Source of the DNA: Rudaeicoccus suwonensis
GTDB lineage: Bacteria > Actinomycetota > Actinomycetes > Actinomycetales > Dermatophilaceae
Assembly (NCBI RefSeq): GCF_007829035.1
Contig: NZ_VIVQ01000004.1
Span: 140,214 to 178,380 of the forward strand
Reading direction: 5' to 3'
Length of the DNA: 38,167 nucleotides
Shown here: positions 8,639 through 16,077 of the stretch, in pieces
Position numbering within the stretch: the first letter of the stretch is position 1
Layout: each line of letters opens with the position of its first letter
Position numbers and translations under genes: made by a program
Notes under the pieces: model-generated
What the model was told of the DNA's origin: nothing
What the model saw: only the letters and a program-made list of their open reading frames with translations
Databases searched by the model: none

Positions 8639-9391
8639 CTACTGCGCCACAACGAAATCCGCAGACACCTCGGTCGGCAACGGCGTTGTCACGTCCGGCA
8701 CCACGACCCGCACGATCTCGTCCAGCGCCCGCCGCACATACGTCTCTCCGACCCACAGATGCTTCGCGCCCTCGACCGCGACGACCTGCGCCTGCGGGAT
8801 GGCGGCGAATCGGCGGCGAGCCTCCTCCGGTCGCAGGTAATCGTCGAACTCCGGCACCAGGCACACCACCGGCTTGCCCGAATCCGCCCAGCGGGCAAGG
8901 TGTTCCGGCTTCGAGAAGCGCAGCGGCGGCGACAACAGGATCAGCCCCTCGATGGATGGGTCATCGCCATACATCAGCGCCAGGTCGGTGCCGAACGACC
9001 AGCCCACCAGCCATCGCCGCGGCAGCGCCGGAGCCTCGGCGAATTCGGCGAACTCAATCGCGGCCGCGACATCGAAACGCTCCGATCGCCCCTCGTCGAA
9101 GACCCCCTGCGATGTCCCGCGCGGCGAGGTCACCCCACGCAGGTTGAACCGCAGCACCGCGATGTCGGCCAGCGCCGGCAGCCGGAGCGATGCCTTCTTG
9201 AAGACGTGACTGTCCATGAAGCCGCCGTGGGTCGGCAGCGGATGCAGTGTCACCAAGGTCGCCACCGGGTCGGCAGCCTCCGGCAAGGCGAGTTCGCCGA
9301 CGAGAGTGAGGCCGTCCGCCGTCTGCAACTCGATGTCCCGACGATCCGCACGCAGCACCGTGTTCGACCGGATCTGGCTCAACTCAGTCAT
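8639..9391 (-). CDS. Alpha/beta hydrolase (KANL3/Tex30-like small hydrolase)
   Basis: This is a 250-residue single-domain alpha/beta hydrolase of unknown substrate. The nucleophile elbow GWSFG places Ser at 132; the acid is probably one of D183/D184 in VPEFDDYLRPEE; the catalytic His is H211 in GAKHLWVG. The oxyanion-region segment HPLPTHGGFMDS is typical of the dienelactone-hydrolase-like group. No signal peptide or lid insertion is seen, so it should be cytoplasmic. It is last in a reverse-strand run after the double dehydrogenase and the zinc-ribbon protein, which suggests a role near acyl-CoA or ester metabolism, though only by context. It converges on the epimerase gene. Confidence 0.88.
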   Translation of the reverse strand: MTELSQIRSNTVLRADRRDIELQTADGLTLVGELALPEAADPVATLVTLHPLPTHGGFMDSHVFKKASLRLPALADIAVLRFNLRGVTSPRGTSQGVFDEGRSERFDVAAAIEFAEFAEAPALPRRWLVGWSFGTDLALMYGDDPSIEGLILLSPPLRFSKPEHLARWADSGKPVVCLVPEFDDYLRPEEARRRFAAIPQAQVVAVEGAKHLWVGETYVRRALDEIVRVVVPDVTTPLPTEVSADFVVAQ

Positions 9392-9490
9392 CTCGTCAGT
9401 TCTCCTCCTGTGCGCGCTGTCCCGGCAGCGTGAACCTGCGGTCCATGCCGAACCGCCGGCTGTATGCCGAAGTCCGGCCCTGCCTCGTTC

Positions 9491-9808
9491 TCATCGCCAC
9501 GAGCCCTGCGGTGGGCGGCGGTCGCGAGCGCCCCAGCAGGTGGCATGCCAGTGCCGACGGTCAGCCACATCGCCCAGACCGTCGGCGGGCCAGACGACCA
9601 CGTGTGCGATGGCCGACTCCAGCGCCTGCTGGCATCCGGGGCACACGTAGGTACGTCCGGCGGTATTGCCTCGGACCTCGCGCACCCGCCAGCTGCCACC
9701 GGCATACGACTCGGTCCGCAGACCGGTCTCGAGCACACGCGAGATGTCCGGACGCGCACCGCCGGCCCGCGCGGCTTTCGATGGCCGTGGCCGGTTGCGT
9801 CGGGGCAT
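9491..9808 (-). CDS. Small conserved actinobacterial zinc-ribbon-like protein
   Basis: The 105-residue protein starts at ATG giving MPRRNRPRPSK; the longer open frame upstream overlaps the dehydrogenase gene. Residues 1-25 are Arg/Lys/Pro-rich and disordered in appearance. C56 and C59 (CPGC) with H86, H88 and C91 (HWHATCW) form a plausible zinc-binding set. Similar actinobacterial proteins are often labelled 'ATP/GTP-binding protein', but I see no P-loop here. The HWH...C block recalls HNH-type or treble-clef zinc folds. It sits 38 bases after the dehydrogenase stop and 99 bases before the hydrolase start on the same strand, so it is probably in that operon. Function is unknown; nucleic-acid binding is possible given the basic tail. 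Confidence 0.78.
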   Translation of the reverse strand: MPRRNRPRPSKAARAGGARPDISRVLETGLRTESYAGGSWRVREVRGNTAGRTYVCPGCQQALESAIAHVVVWPADGLGDVADRRHWHATCWGARDRRPPQGSWR

Positions 9809-9846
9809 GGGGATAACGGTCTTCGTCGGATCGGTGGTTCGCCGGG

Positions 9847-11583
9847 TCAGCGGAATGTGCGCTGCGCGAGTGCGTGCTCGAGCAGCAACGGGTTCGGCGC
9901 GACGGCCGGGTCGACACCTGCCTGCTCCAGCAGCGAGTCGGCGACGGCGTCGGCACCGATGGCGTCCAACATCGCGAACGGGCCTGTGGGATAACCACAT
10001 CCGGCGCTCATCGCGGTGTCGATGTCCTCCGCCGTGGCGTATCCGGAGTCCAGCATCGCGACCGCGTCGTTGAGGTGCGGAAACAGCAGCGCGTCCACCA
10101 CCAGACCGGGCCGGTCCTGCGCGACGACCACAGTGAGCCCGGCAGCTTCGAGAGTGGCGCGCGCCACCGCGAGCGCGGTGGCCGACGTCGTCAGCCCGCG
10201 ACCGAGTTCGGCAACCTGACCGCCGCGCGTCGACTGGTGCAATCGCACGGGCATCACCCGCGGCGCCTCGCCGGCGACTTCGGAGCCGCCGGACGCGGAG
10301 TCGGAGTCGACATCGAGATCCTCCGCGGCCCAGCGGCTGGCGGGGTCCGCCGCCAGCACGATCGCATCCGCGGACAACGCCTCGACCACCTTCGGAAACC
10401 ACACTCCTGGCGCCGCCCCACCGCAGCACCCGCAGCCCTGTTCCGCGGAGTCGTCGCCGACATTGCCGCCCGTGGCATCCGTCAGGCACTCCCCGTCGTT
10501 GCAGTCCTCGCAGCAGTTCTCACTACCGGCGAGCACCACCAGACCGGCCTCCACAAGACCGGAGGTGTCGGTGCCCGGGTCGCTCACGATCCGCACGTCG
10601 AGTCCGCCGCCGCCCAACACCTGCGCGAACGCGTCTGCGAGTTCACCGGATCCGACCACCGCGACGACGCCGACGGCCGCGCCGGCTGAATCCTGCTGCC
10701 GGTCTGCCACCGTGCCGGATCCCGGCTTGTCGTATTCGTAGAAACCGTGGCCGGTCTTGCGGCCGAGCCGCCCCGCGGTCACCAGGTTCGTCAGCAGCGC
10801 GGGAGGCGCGTCGCTCGGACGCTTGGTTGCGGCATACAGCACGTCGCACACCTCTTTGACGACGTCCAGCCCGATGAGGTCGGACAACGTTAGCGGGCCC
10901 ATCGGCAGACCGATGCCGATCCGGCCGGCGTTGTCGAGATCCTCGCGGGACACGCGGCCGTTTTCGTACAGCCGGATCGCTCGCGCCAGATAAGTGATGA
11001 GCAGGGCGTTGGCGACGAATCCGGCGCGGTCACCGACGACCACTGGCTTCTTGCCGAGACGTATGGCGAGGTCACGCACCCCGTCGACGACCTCCTGCGA
11101 CACCAGCAGAGTCGTGATGACCTCGACCAGCGCCAGCACCGGCGCGGGGTTGAAGAAGTGCATGCCCACGACCCGCCGCGGGTGCTTGGTGCCCGCGGCG
11201 ATCCGGGTGAGCGACAGGCTCGAGGTGTTCGATGCCAGCACCGCGTCCGCGCTGACGATCTCATCGAGACGAGAGAAGATCGACTGCTTGATCTCCAGTT
11301 TCTCCGGCACCGCCTCGATCACCAGGTCCGCGTCGGCGAGGTCTGTCAGCTCCGACGTGAAGGTGATGCGCCCCAGCACCTCGTCCGCAGCGGTCTGCTC
11401 CAGTTTGCCCTTGCTGACAGCGCGACCCAGCGACGTGGTCACGAAACCCCGCCCGCGCTGGGCGAGTTCGTCGCTGCCGTCGACGGCATACACCTGCAGG
11501 CCGGCCTTGGCGAAGACTTCGACGATGCCGGCACCCATGGTGCCCAGACCGATGACCGCGACTGTGCGGAACTGAGGAGTCAT
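9847..11583 (-). CDS. Double-domain 3-hydroxyacyl-CoA dehydrogenase with cysteine-rich insert
   Basis: This is a 578-residue NAD-dependent 3-hydroxyacyl/3-hydroxybutyryl-CoA dehydrogenase. The first Rossmann domain has GLGTMG at 12-17, SNTSS near 118 and catalytic H142 in GMHFFNPAP; the first C-terminal 3HCDH domain spans about 189-285. A second, degenerate Rossmann-like segment (303-395, GSGELADAF) and a second 3HCDH domain (490-575, [11 protein letters not shown]) follow. Single-unit enzymes have about 285 residues, so this is a tandem fusion. The second unit carries an unusual insert with seven cysteines (357, 358, 361, 366, 384, 386, 387) and then an acidic Ser/Asp-rich linker (421-437). 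The catalytic loop is absent from the second half, so it is probably structural or regulatory. It heads the operon with the zinc-ribbon protein and the hydrolase. Confidence 0.9.
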   Translation of the reverse strand: MTPQFRTVAVIGLGTMGAGIVEVFAKAGLQVYAVDGSDELAQRGRGFVTTSLGRAVSKGKLEQTAADEVLGRITFTSELTDLADADLVIEAVPEKLEIKQSIFSRLDEIVSADAVLASNTSSLSLTRIAAGTKHPRRVVGMHFFNPAPVLALVEVITTLLVSQEVVDGVRDLAIRLGKKPVVVGDRAGFVANALLITYLARAIRLYENGRVSREDLDNAGRIGIGLPMGPLTLSDLIGLDVVKEVCDVLYAATKRPSDAPPALLTNLVTAGRLGRKTGHGFYEYDKPGSGTVADRQQDSAGAAVGVVAVVGSGELADAFAQVLGGGGLDVRIVSDPGTDTSGLVEAGLVVLAGSENCCEDCNDGECLTDATGGNVGDDSAEQGCGCCGGAAPGVWFPKVVEALSADAIVLAADPASRWAAEDLDVDSDSASGGSEVAGEAPRVMPVRLHQSTRGGQVAELGRGLTTSATALAVARATLEAAGLTVVVAQDRPGLVVDALLFPHLNDAVAMLDSGYATAEDIDTAMSAGCGYPTGPFAMLDAIGADAVADSLLEQAGVDPAVAPNPLLLEHALAQRTFR

Positions 11584-11637
11584 GACGCCAGTGTCTCAGC
11601 ACCGGCCGACACGGCTGTCGGGGCGCCCGCCGCGTAT

Positions 11638-11643
11638 TAGGCT
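11638..11643 (+). promoter_or_regulatory. -10 element for leaderless nucS
   Basis: TAGGCT lies 7 bases before the nucS GTG, the spacing expected when transcription begins at the start codon. There is no purine-rich ribosome site. The -35 region is not recognisable. The spacer to the divergent dehydrogenase start (11583) is only 67 bases. Confidence 0.5.
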
Positions 11644-11650
11644 CCGGGGC

Positions 11651-12346
11651 GTGCGAGTCGTGATTGCCAGATGCAGCGTGGACTACGTGGGCCGGTTGAC
11701 CGCCCATCTGCCACTGGCGACCAGGCTGCTCATGGTCAAGGCGGACGGCTCCGTGCTGATCCACAGCGACGGCGGCTCCTACAAGCCGCTGAACTGGATG
11801 TCACCGCCGTGCGCGATGGCCGAGATCGCTCCGACCGCCGACGAGACCGACGAGGGCGTGGTCGCCGTGTGGTCGGTGCAGCACGCGAAGACTGAGGACC
11901 GCCTGCACATCCGCCTGCACGAGGTGCTGCACGACAGCAGCCATGACCTCGGCATCGACCCCGGCCTGGTCAAGGACGGCGTCGAGGCACAACTGCAGGC
12001 GCTGCTGGCCGATCACATCACCACTCTCGGCGAGGGCTACAGCCTGATCCGCCGCGAATACATGACCGCCATCGGCCCGGTCGACATCATGTGCCGTGAC
12101 GCCTACGGAGCCACGGTCGCGGTGGAGCTGAAACGGCGTGGCGACATCGACGGTGTCGAGCAGTTGACGCGTTACCTGGAGTTGCTCAACCGCGACCCGC
12201 ACCTCGCCCCGGTCAGCGGCGTGTTCGCCGCGCAGCAGATCAAACCGCAGGCGCGCGTTCTCGCCGAGGATCGCGGAATCCGTTGTGTCACCTTGGATTA
12301 CGAAGCCCTCAAGGGCATGGACGACGCCGGCTCCCGGCTCTTCTGA
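11651..12346 (+). CDS. nucS: Mismatch-specific endonuclease NucS (EndoMS)
   Basis: NucS is the actinobacterial/archaeal mismatch endonuclease that replaces MutS/MutL. The 231-residue length and the start [21 protein letters not shown] match the family, so the GTG at 11651 is chosen over the upstream ATG at 11582 that overlaps the divergent gene. The N-terminal DNA-binding domain includes [10 protein letters not shown]; the C-terminal RecB-like nuclease has D145 (GPVDIMCRD), E159 and K161 (VAVELKRRG) and Q171/Y175 (QLTRY). The extreme C-terminus SRLF fits a beta-clamp-binding tail, as described for bacterial NucS. A TAGGCT hexamer 7 bases upstream indicates leaderless expression. It is followed 16 bases later by the gamma-glutamyltransferase gene. 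Confidence 0.96.
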   Translation: MRVVIARCSVDYVGRLTAHLPLATRLLMVKADGSVLIHSDGGSYKPLNWMSPPCAMAEIAPTADETDEGVVAVWSVQHAKTEDRLHIRLHEVLHDSSHDLGIDPGLVKDGVEAQLQALLADHITTLGEGYSLIRREYMTAIGPVDIMCRDAYGATVAVELKRRGDIDGVEQLTRYLELLNRDPHLAPVSGVFAAQQIKPQARVLAEDRGIRCVTLDYEALKGMDDAGSRLF

Positions 12347-12362
12347 TGCAGCCGGTGCACGT

Positions 12363-13895
12363 ATGACGTCCGCCCGCGCCGCGATCGCGGCCCCGAACGC
12401 ACTCGCCGCTCAGGCGGGGCTCGATGTCATCGCGGCCGGTGGCACCGCCGTCGATGCGGCGATCGCAGCCCAGGCCGTCACCTACGTCACCGAACCAGGC
12501 ATCGTCAGCGCGCTCGGTGGCGCCTTCGTCAACGTGTGGCCGGCGAATGCCGACCCGCAGGTCATCGACGGCAACTGCGAGATGCCCGGCCGCGGCGCAG
12601 CCCACGAGCGCTTCGGCACCGGGTTGCGGAATCTGCATCTCGACTACGGCGGTGGCATCACGATCAACGCCGGAGCTGGATCTGCAGCGACACCAGGGTC
12701 TTTCGCGGCATACGAGCTGGCACGTGCCCGATTCGGCGCGGCGCCGTGGGCCGACATCCTGGCGCCGGCGATCGCGGCCTGCCGCACGGGATTCCGGCTC
12801 GGCCAAGCCGCGGGCAGCTATCTGCGTTTGGTCGGCCCGCAGCTCTACGGCTTCGACCCGGTCACCCGTGCCCAGCACTTCGTCGACGACGAGCCGGTTG
12901 GCCCGGGCGCACGTATGACGAACACCGACCTCGCCGACACACTCGAAATCGTTGCGGCGGAGGGCAGTTCGGCGCTCTACACCGGTGACATCGCCGGCGC
13001 CATCGCCGCCCACGTGCAGCTCGAGGGCGGTCTCATCGGTGCCGCCGACCTGTCGGCCTACACAGCGGTATGCCGACCCGCCGGCCGCACGAGGCTGCAC
13101 GACTGGGATGTCGCGCTCAACCCGCCTCCCTCGATCGGTGGCCCGGTGCTCACCGCCATGCTGCGCCTCCTTGCACGTCGGTCGCTCGCACCCGACGAGC
13201 TCATCGCGGTGCAGACCGAGGTGCTGCAATATCGCCACAGCCACCTCGACCGCGCCGCAGATCTGACGGAAGCCGGGGCCGAGCTGTTACGTGCCCTGCA
13301 GACGAACAACCTGGCGTCGTTGCCGACGTCGACCGACACCGCTCACGTCTCCGTCGTCGACTCCGAGGGCATGGCCTGTGCGATCACCACGTCGGCGGGC
13401 TATTCCTCCGGCGTGACGATCCCCGGCACCGGGCTGATCCTCAACAACTGCCTCGGTGAGCCCGAGCTCAACCGGCGCGGTCTGCACGCCCTGCCGCCGG
13501 GCACCCGGCTGGCGTCGAACATGGCGCCGACGACCGCACGCTGCGACGACGGCGCCGTGCTCGCGATCGGCAGTCCCGGCGCCGACCGCATCACCACGGC
13601 GCTGATGCAGGTGCTCGGGAGGTACTGCCTCACCGGCGACAACCTGCAGGCGGCAATCGACGCACCCCGGTTGCACGCGCAACCTCAGCAGTCCGAGGAC
13701 GGTCCCAGAATCCGCATCGACTATGAGCCGGACGACGAGATCGCGTCGGCCGTGGCTCAGCTGGACTGCGATTCCATGCTGCACGAGCCGTTGGCGATGT
13801 TCTTCGGCGGCGTCGGAGCAGCCCTGCGCACTGCGAATGGTGATCTGCTGGCAGCTGCGGACCCTCGCCGAGCCGCCGCAACCGCCATCGGCTGA
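12363..13895 (+). CDS. Gamma-glutamyltransferase-family Ntn hydrolase
   Basis: The 510-residue protein matches gamma-glutamyltransferase/gamma-glutamyl hydrolases, which autocleave and use the new N-terminal Thr to transfer or hydrolyse gamma-glutamyl groups. The likely nucleophile is T326 in DTAHVSVVD, aligning with the TTHxSV motif. Supporting blocks are GTGLILNN (355-362), SNMAPT (385-390), GSPGADRI and the N-terminal GGTAVDAAIA. It is shorter than the usual 560-600 residues and has no signal peptide, unlike secreted homologues, so a cytoplasmic amidase or acylase role is possible. The ATG lies in GTATGACG, 16 bases after nucS, so the two may be cotranscribed. It converges on the STAS gene across 37 bases. 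Confidence 0.9.
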   Translation: MTSARAAIAAPNALAAQAGLDVIAAGGTAVDAAIAAQAVTYVTEPGIVSALGGAFVNVWPANADPQVIDGNCEMPGRGAAHERFGTGLRNLHLDYGGGITINAGAGSAATPGSFAAYELARARFGAAPWADILAPAIAACRTGFRLGQAAGSYLRLVGPQLYGFDPVTRAQHFVDDEPVGPGARMTNTDLADTLEIVAAEGSSALYTGDIAGAIAAHVQLEGGLIGAADLSAYTAVCRPAGRTRLHDWDVALNPPPSIGGPVLTAMLRLLARRSLAPDELIAVQTEVLQYRHSHLDRAADLTEAGAELLRALQTNNLASLPTSTDTAHVSVVDSEGMACAITTSAGYSSGVTIPGTGLILNNCLGEPELNRRGLHALPPGTRLASNMAPTTARCDDGAVLAIGSPGADRITTALMQVLGRYCLTGDNLQAAIDAPRLHAQPQQSEDGPRIRIDYEPDDEIASAVAQLDCDSMLHEPLAMFFGGVGAALRTANGDLLAAADPRRAAATAIG

Positions 13896-13932
13896 CAAAC
13901 CGGCGGGATCACCGCCCAGACCTGGCAGCCGA

Positions 13933-14286
13933 TCAGGCAGGTAGCGCCGCCCCACGAGACGTGGACGCAGGTGCCGACGACGGATGTGTCACCGCGAGCA
14001 CCCGATTGAGCTTGGTGGCACGCAACAGTCGTTCCAGGCGCGGCGAAGCATCCGCCAGCACCAGTTGCCGACCAGCGCGCAACGCGCGGTGGTGCGCGCC
14101 CACGATGACACCCAAACCGGTGGCGTCACCGATCTCGGCCTCACCGAGGTGCAGCGTCAGCGTACCTACGCCGTCGTCGACAGCCCGGCTGAGCGCGTTG
14201 CGCACATCGGCGACCGAGTGGACGTCGAGCGGTCCACGAACCGCGATCTCCGATCCCGGTCGCAGGATCGTGATGGTGGTTGACAT
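13933..14286 (-). CDS. STAS-domain anti-sigma-factor antagonist
   Basis: The 117-residue protein consists of one STAS domain (about 3-98) and a short Ser/Ala tail. Members of the SpoIIAA/RsbV family bind and inhibit anti-sigma kinases when unphosphorylated. The helix that normally carries the phosphorylated Ser in DSSG reads GDATGLGV, placing Thr (T56) at the phosphosite. The start is supported by a GGGGGA ribosome site about 9 bases upstream; upstream ATGs give longer basic extensions without family resemblance. No partner kinase or sigma factor is adjacent. It converges on the gamma-glutamyltransferase gene. Confidence 0.85.
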   Translation of the reverse strand: MSTTITILRPGSEIAVRGPLDVHSVADVRNALSRAVDDGVGTLTLHLGEAEIGDATGLGVIVGAHHRALRAGRQLVLADASPRLERLLRATKLNRVLAVTHPSSAPASTSRGAALPA

Positions 14287-14371
14287 GGTTTCGAGATCCC
14301 CCGACCTGACCATCGCCTGCCACCTTTCGTGTCGGCCGACTCGTGAGCCGGATCCGCCAGCCACGCCCCCG

Positions 14372-14388
14372 TGGTGTGACCCACACCA
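14372..14388. promoter_or_regulatory. Inverted repeat, possible operator upstream of the STAS gene
   Basis: TGGTGTG and CACACCA form perfect 7-base arms around ACC. It lies in the 267-base divergent spacer (14287-14553), 85 bases upstream of the STAS start. A second repeat, ACCGT-N5-ACGGT, is at 14441-14455. I see no confident -35/-10 pair for either gene in this spacer and no cobalamin riboswitch signature before the adenosyltransferase. Confidence 0.4.
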
Positions 14389-14553
14389 TTGACGCACGCG
14401 TATCCTCGCTGACTTGCCAAGCCATGGTCACAATTCGATAACCGTGTGTAACGGTCGCGCCGACTACCGCGATAAGGGCGTCGTTGCGAGACGTCCCGCA
14501 CGGCGATCCGTCCCGCACTGCGAGCCACGCACCGATCTGACACCATCGAGGTC

Positions 14554-15189
14554 ATGGTCATCCTGAGTCGTATCTACACCCGCACCGGCGACGACGGGAG
14601 CACCGCCCTCGGCGACTTCAGTCGCACCAGCAAGAACGACCCACGGCTGACGGCCTACGCCGACACCGACGAGACCGGCAGCTGCATCGGGGTCGCCATT
14701 GCGTGCGGCGGCTTGCGTGACGATCTGGACACCATGCTCACCCGGGTCCAGAACGAACTCTTCGACGTGGGCGCGGATCTGTGCACCCCACTGGTCGCCG
14801 AACCCGAGTTCCCGCCCCTGCGCGTCAAACAGCCCTGGATCGACGACCTCGAAACCGACTGCGACCGCCTGAACGGCGAGGTCGAGACACTTCGCTCGTT
14901 CATCCTTCCCGGAGGCACCCCCGGAGCTGCGCACCTGCACGTCGCGCGAACGGTGGCTCGTCGCGCCGAGCGGTCCGCGTGGGCAGCGATCGAGGCGTAT
15001 GGCGACGCGGAGGTTCCGGCCGGTGGCGAGCGCGAAATCGGCGGCGTGAATCCGTTGACCGCGATGTACCTCAACCGCTTGTCGGACCTGTTGTTCCTGG
15101 CAGCCCGAGTGGCCAACCTGCAACGCGGCGGCGACGTCCTGTGGCAGCCCGGCGGCGGCCGAGAGACGGCGCCGGACAAAGAACGCTGA
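14554..15189 (+). CDS. PduO-type cob(I)alamin adenosyltransferase
   Basis: The 211-residue enzyme transfers the adenosyl group of ATP to cob(I)alamin, making adenosylcobalamin for methylmalonyl-CoA mutase. The N-terminal ATP-binding motif TRTGDDGST (9-17) and the later FILPGG (116-121) and RTVARRAER (132-140) blocks are diagnostic of the PduO/MMAB family. A Pro/Glu-rich loop near 80-95 and a tail past residue 200 are ordinary variations. The start MVILSRIYTRTG fits family N-termini. It shares the cofactor theme with meaB and mce in the window. It converges on the DUF2550 gene, with a perfect hairpin between them. Confidence 0.94.
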   Translation: MVILSRIYTRTGDDGSTALGDFSRTSKNDPRLTAYADTDETGSCIGVAIACGGLRDDLDTMLTRVQNELFDVGADLCTPLVAEPEFPPLRVKQPWIDDLETDCDRLNGEVETLRSFILPGGTPGAAHLHVARTVARRAERSAWAAIEAYGDAEVPAGGEREIGGVNPLTAMYLNRLSDLLFLAARVANLQRGGDVLWQPGGGRETAPDKER

Positions 15190-15190
15190 G

Positions 15191-15217
15191 CGCCTGAGTG
15201 AGACTTTCGCTCAGGCG
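15191..15217. terminator. Bidirectional hairpin between adenosyltransferase and DUF2550 genes
   Basis: CGCCTGAG and CTCAGGCG form a perfect 8-bp stem with an 11-base loop, starting 2 bases after the adenosyltransferase stop and overlapping the end of the convergent DUF2550 gene. No long T-tract follows, as is usual in high-GC actinobacteria. Confidence 0.7.
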
Positions 15218-15639
15218 ACGTTGGCGTTGAGTCCGGGCGGCGCGGATTCCGACCACGACCGCAGCGCGGTGTAGTCGCCCGAAGCAAGGCAAATGGTGAT
15301 GGAGCCACCGTCGACGCTGCATTGCACCTGGACCGGGTCGATGATCGCCAGTGGCCGAGTGCCCTCCAACGGGCTGGGAGCGCCGAGGTCGAGATCCCCT
15401 CTGCGCCATACCTCTCGGGGACGCACACCGACGCCGATGATCGAGTGCCACTGAACGCTGGCCGTGGTGAGCCGGGCCATTCCCAGATGCCAACCGTCGC
15501 TACGGGAGACCGCCAGCAGGAGCATGGGCTCCCCGCGTGAGATCAACCGGCGACGCACGATGAGCGCGATCATCGCCGCCAGGACCAGCAACGCAAGGCA
15601 GGCAAGTACGACCCCCAGCCCATCGAGAGTCGCGATCAC
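15211..15639 (-). CDS. DUF2550 membrane-anchored protein
   Basis: The 142-residue protein has one N-terminal membrane helix (about 8-30) followed by RRR, then a compact beta-rich cytoplasmic domain with WHLGMARL and VRPREVWRRGD. It matches the DUF2550 family, which in actinobacteria is typically found directly after atpC. It starts 9 bases downstream of the atpC stop and is surely cotranscribed with it. Function is unknown; the conserved linkage suggests a membrane role near the ATP synthase, which is inference. The start is the ATG giving MIATLDGLGVV. Confidence 0.88.
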   Translation of the reverse strand: MIATLDGLGVVLACLALLVLAAMIALIVRRRLISRGEPMLLLAVSRSDGWHLGMARLTTASVQWHSIIGVGVRPREVWRRGDLDLGAPSPLEGTRPLAIIDPVQVQCSVDGGSITICLASGDYTALRSWSESAPPGLNANVA

Positions 15640-15648
15640 TGAAGAACG

Positions 15649-15918
15649 TCAGCCGTCGAGGCCCGGGGCGTCGACAGTCTGCGCGACAACGGTCACCTTG
15701 TCGTGATCCACCGACAGGAAGCCGCCGTCCACAGTGAGCGTCCGGCGCTGCCCGTCGACGGTGTCCAGGTGCATTTCGCCCGAGTCGAGCACAGCGAGCA
15801 ACGGCGAGTGGCCCGTCAAAATGCCGATGTCTCCTTCGACCGTCCGGCAGGACAACTGCTTTGCTTCACCGGACCAGACTTCACGATCTGCGGCGACGAT
15901 TTCAACGGTGAGGCTCAC
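15649..15918 (-). CDS. atpC: F1Fo ATP synthase epsilon subunit (short form)
   Basis: The 89-residue protein is the epsilon subunit of the central stalk. It contains the whole N-terminal beta-sandwich (VEIVAADREVWSGEAKQLSCRT, EGDIGILTGHSPL, GGFLSV) and stops at VAQTVDAPGLDG, so the C-terminal helical hairpin of about 40-50 residues, which inhibits ATP hydrolysis in other bacteria, is absent. Short forms occur in other actinobacteria to my knowledge. It starts at GTG with AGGAGC 8-9 bases upstream. It is separated from atpD by 4.9 kb containing three unrelated genes, and a TAGACT hexamer about 66 bases upstream offers its own promoter. Confidence 0.95.
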   Translation of the reverse strand: MSLTVEIVAADREVWSGEAKQLSCRTVEGDIGILTGHSPLLAVLDSGEMHLDTVDGQRRTLTVDGGFLSVDHDKVTVVAQTVDAPGLDG

Positions 15919-15983
15919 GGGCAGCGGCTCCTATGACGGGATATGAGTCGGACTCGCCACGGTGCTCGACGAGATCTGTGGCC

Positions 15984-15989
15984 AGTCTA
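15984..15989 (-). promoter_or_regulatory. Candidate -10 for atpC-DUF2550
   Basis: TAGACT read on the reverse strand within GGTAGACTGG fits the actinobacterial TANNNT -10 consensus and would give a leader of about 60 bases before the atpC GTG. The -35 is weak. The remaining atpC-terC spacer (15919-16077) shows no yybP-ykoY-type riboswitch that I can recognise. Confidence 0.45.
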
Positions 15990-16077
15990 CCGGGCCGCAC
16001 GAGTGCCTCGATCCAGGTGTCCAGGGCCACGGGGGGCGCGGAACGCTTCGACCGCGGCGAGCGTTGTGCCCGGCATC

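Noticed and set aside
13902-13916. Terminator between the gamma-glutamyltransferase and STAS genes
   Set aside because: GGCGG-N5-CCGCC gives only a 5-bp stem, too common at this GC content to call.
14287-14553. Cobalamin riboswitch before the adenosyltransferase gene
   Set aside because: No B12-box-like sequence or suitable leader fold was recognised.
15919-16077. Manganese (yybP-ykoY) riboswitch before terC
   Set aside because: The conserved loop sequences of that riboswitch are not visible in the spacer.
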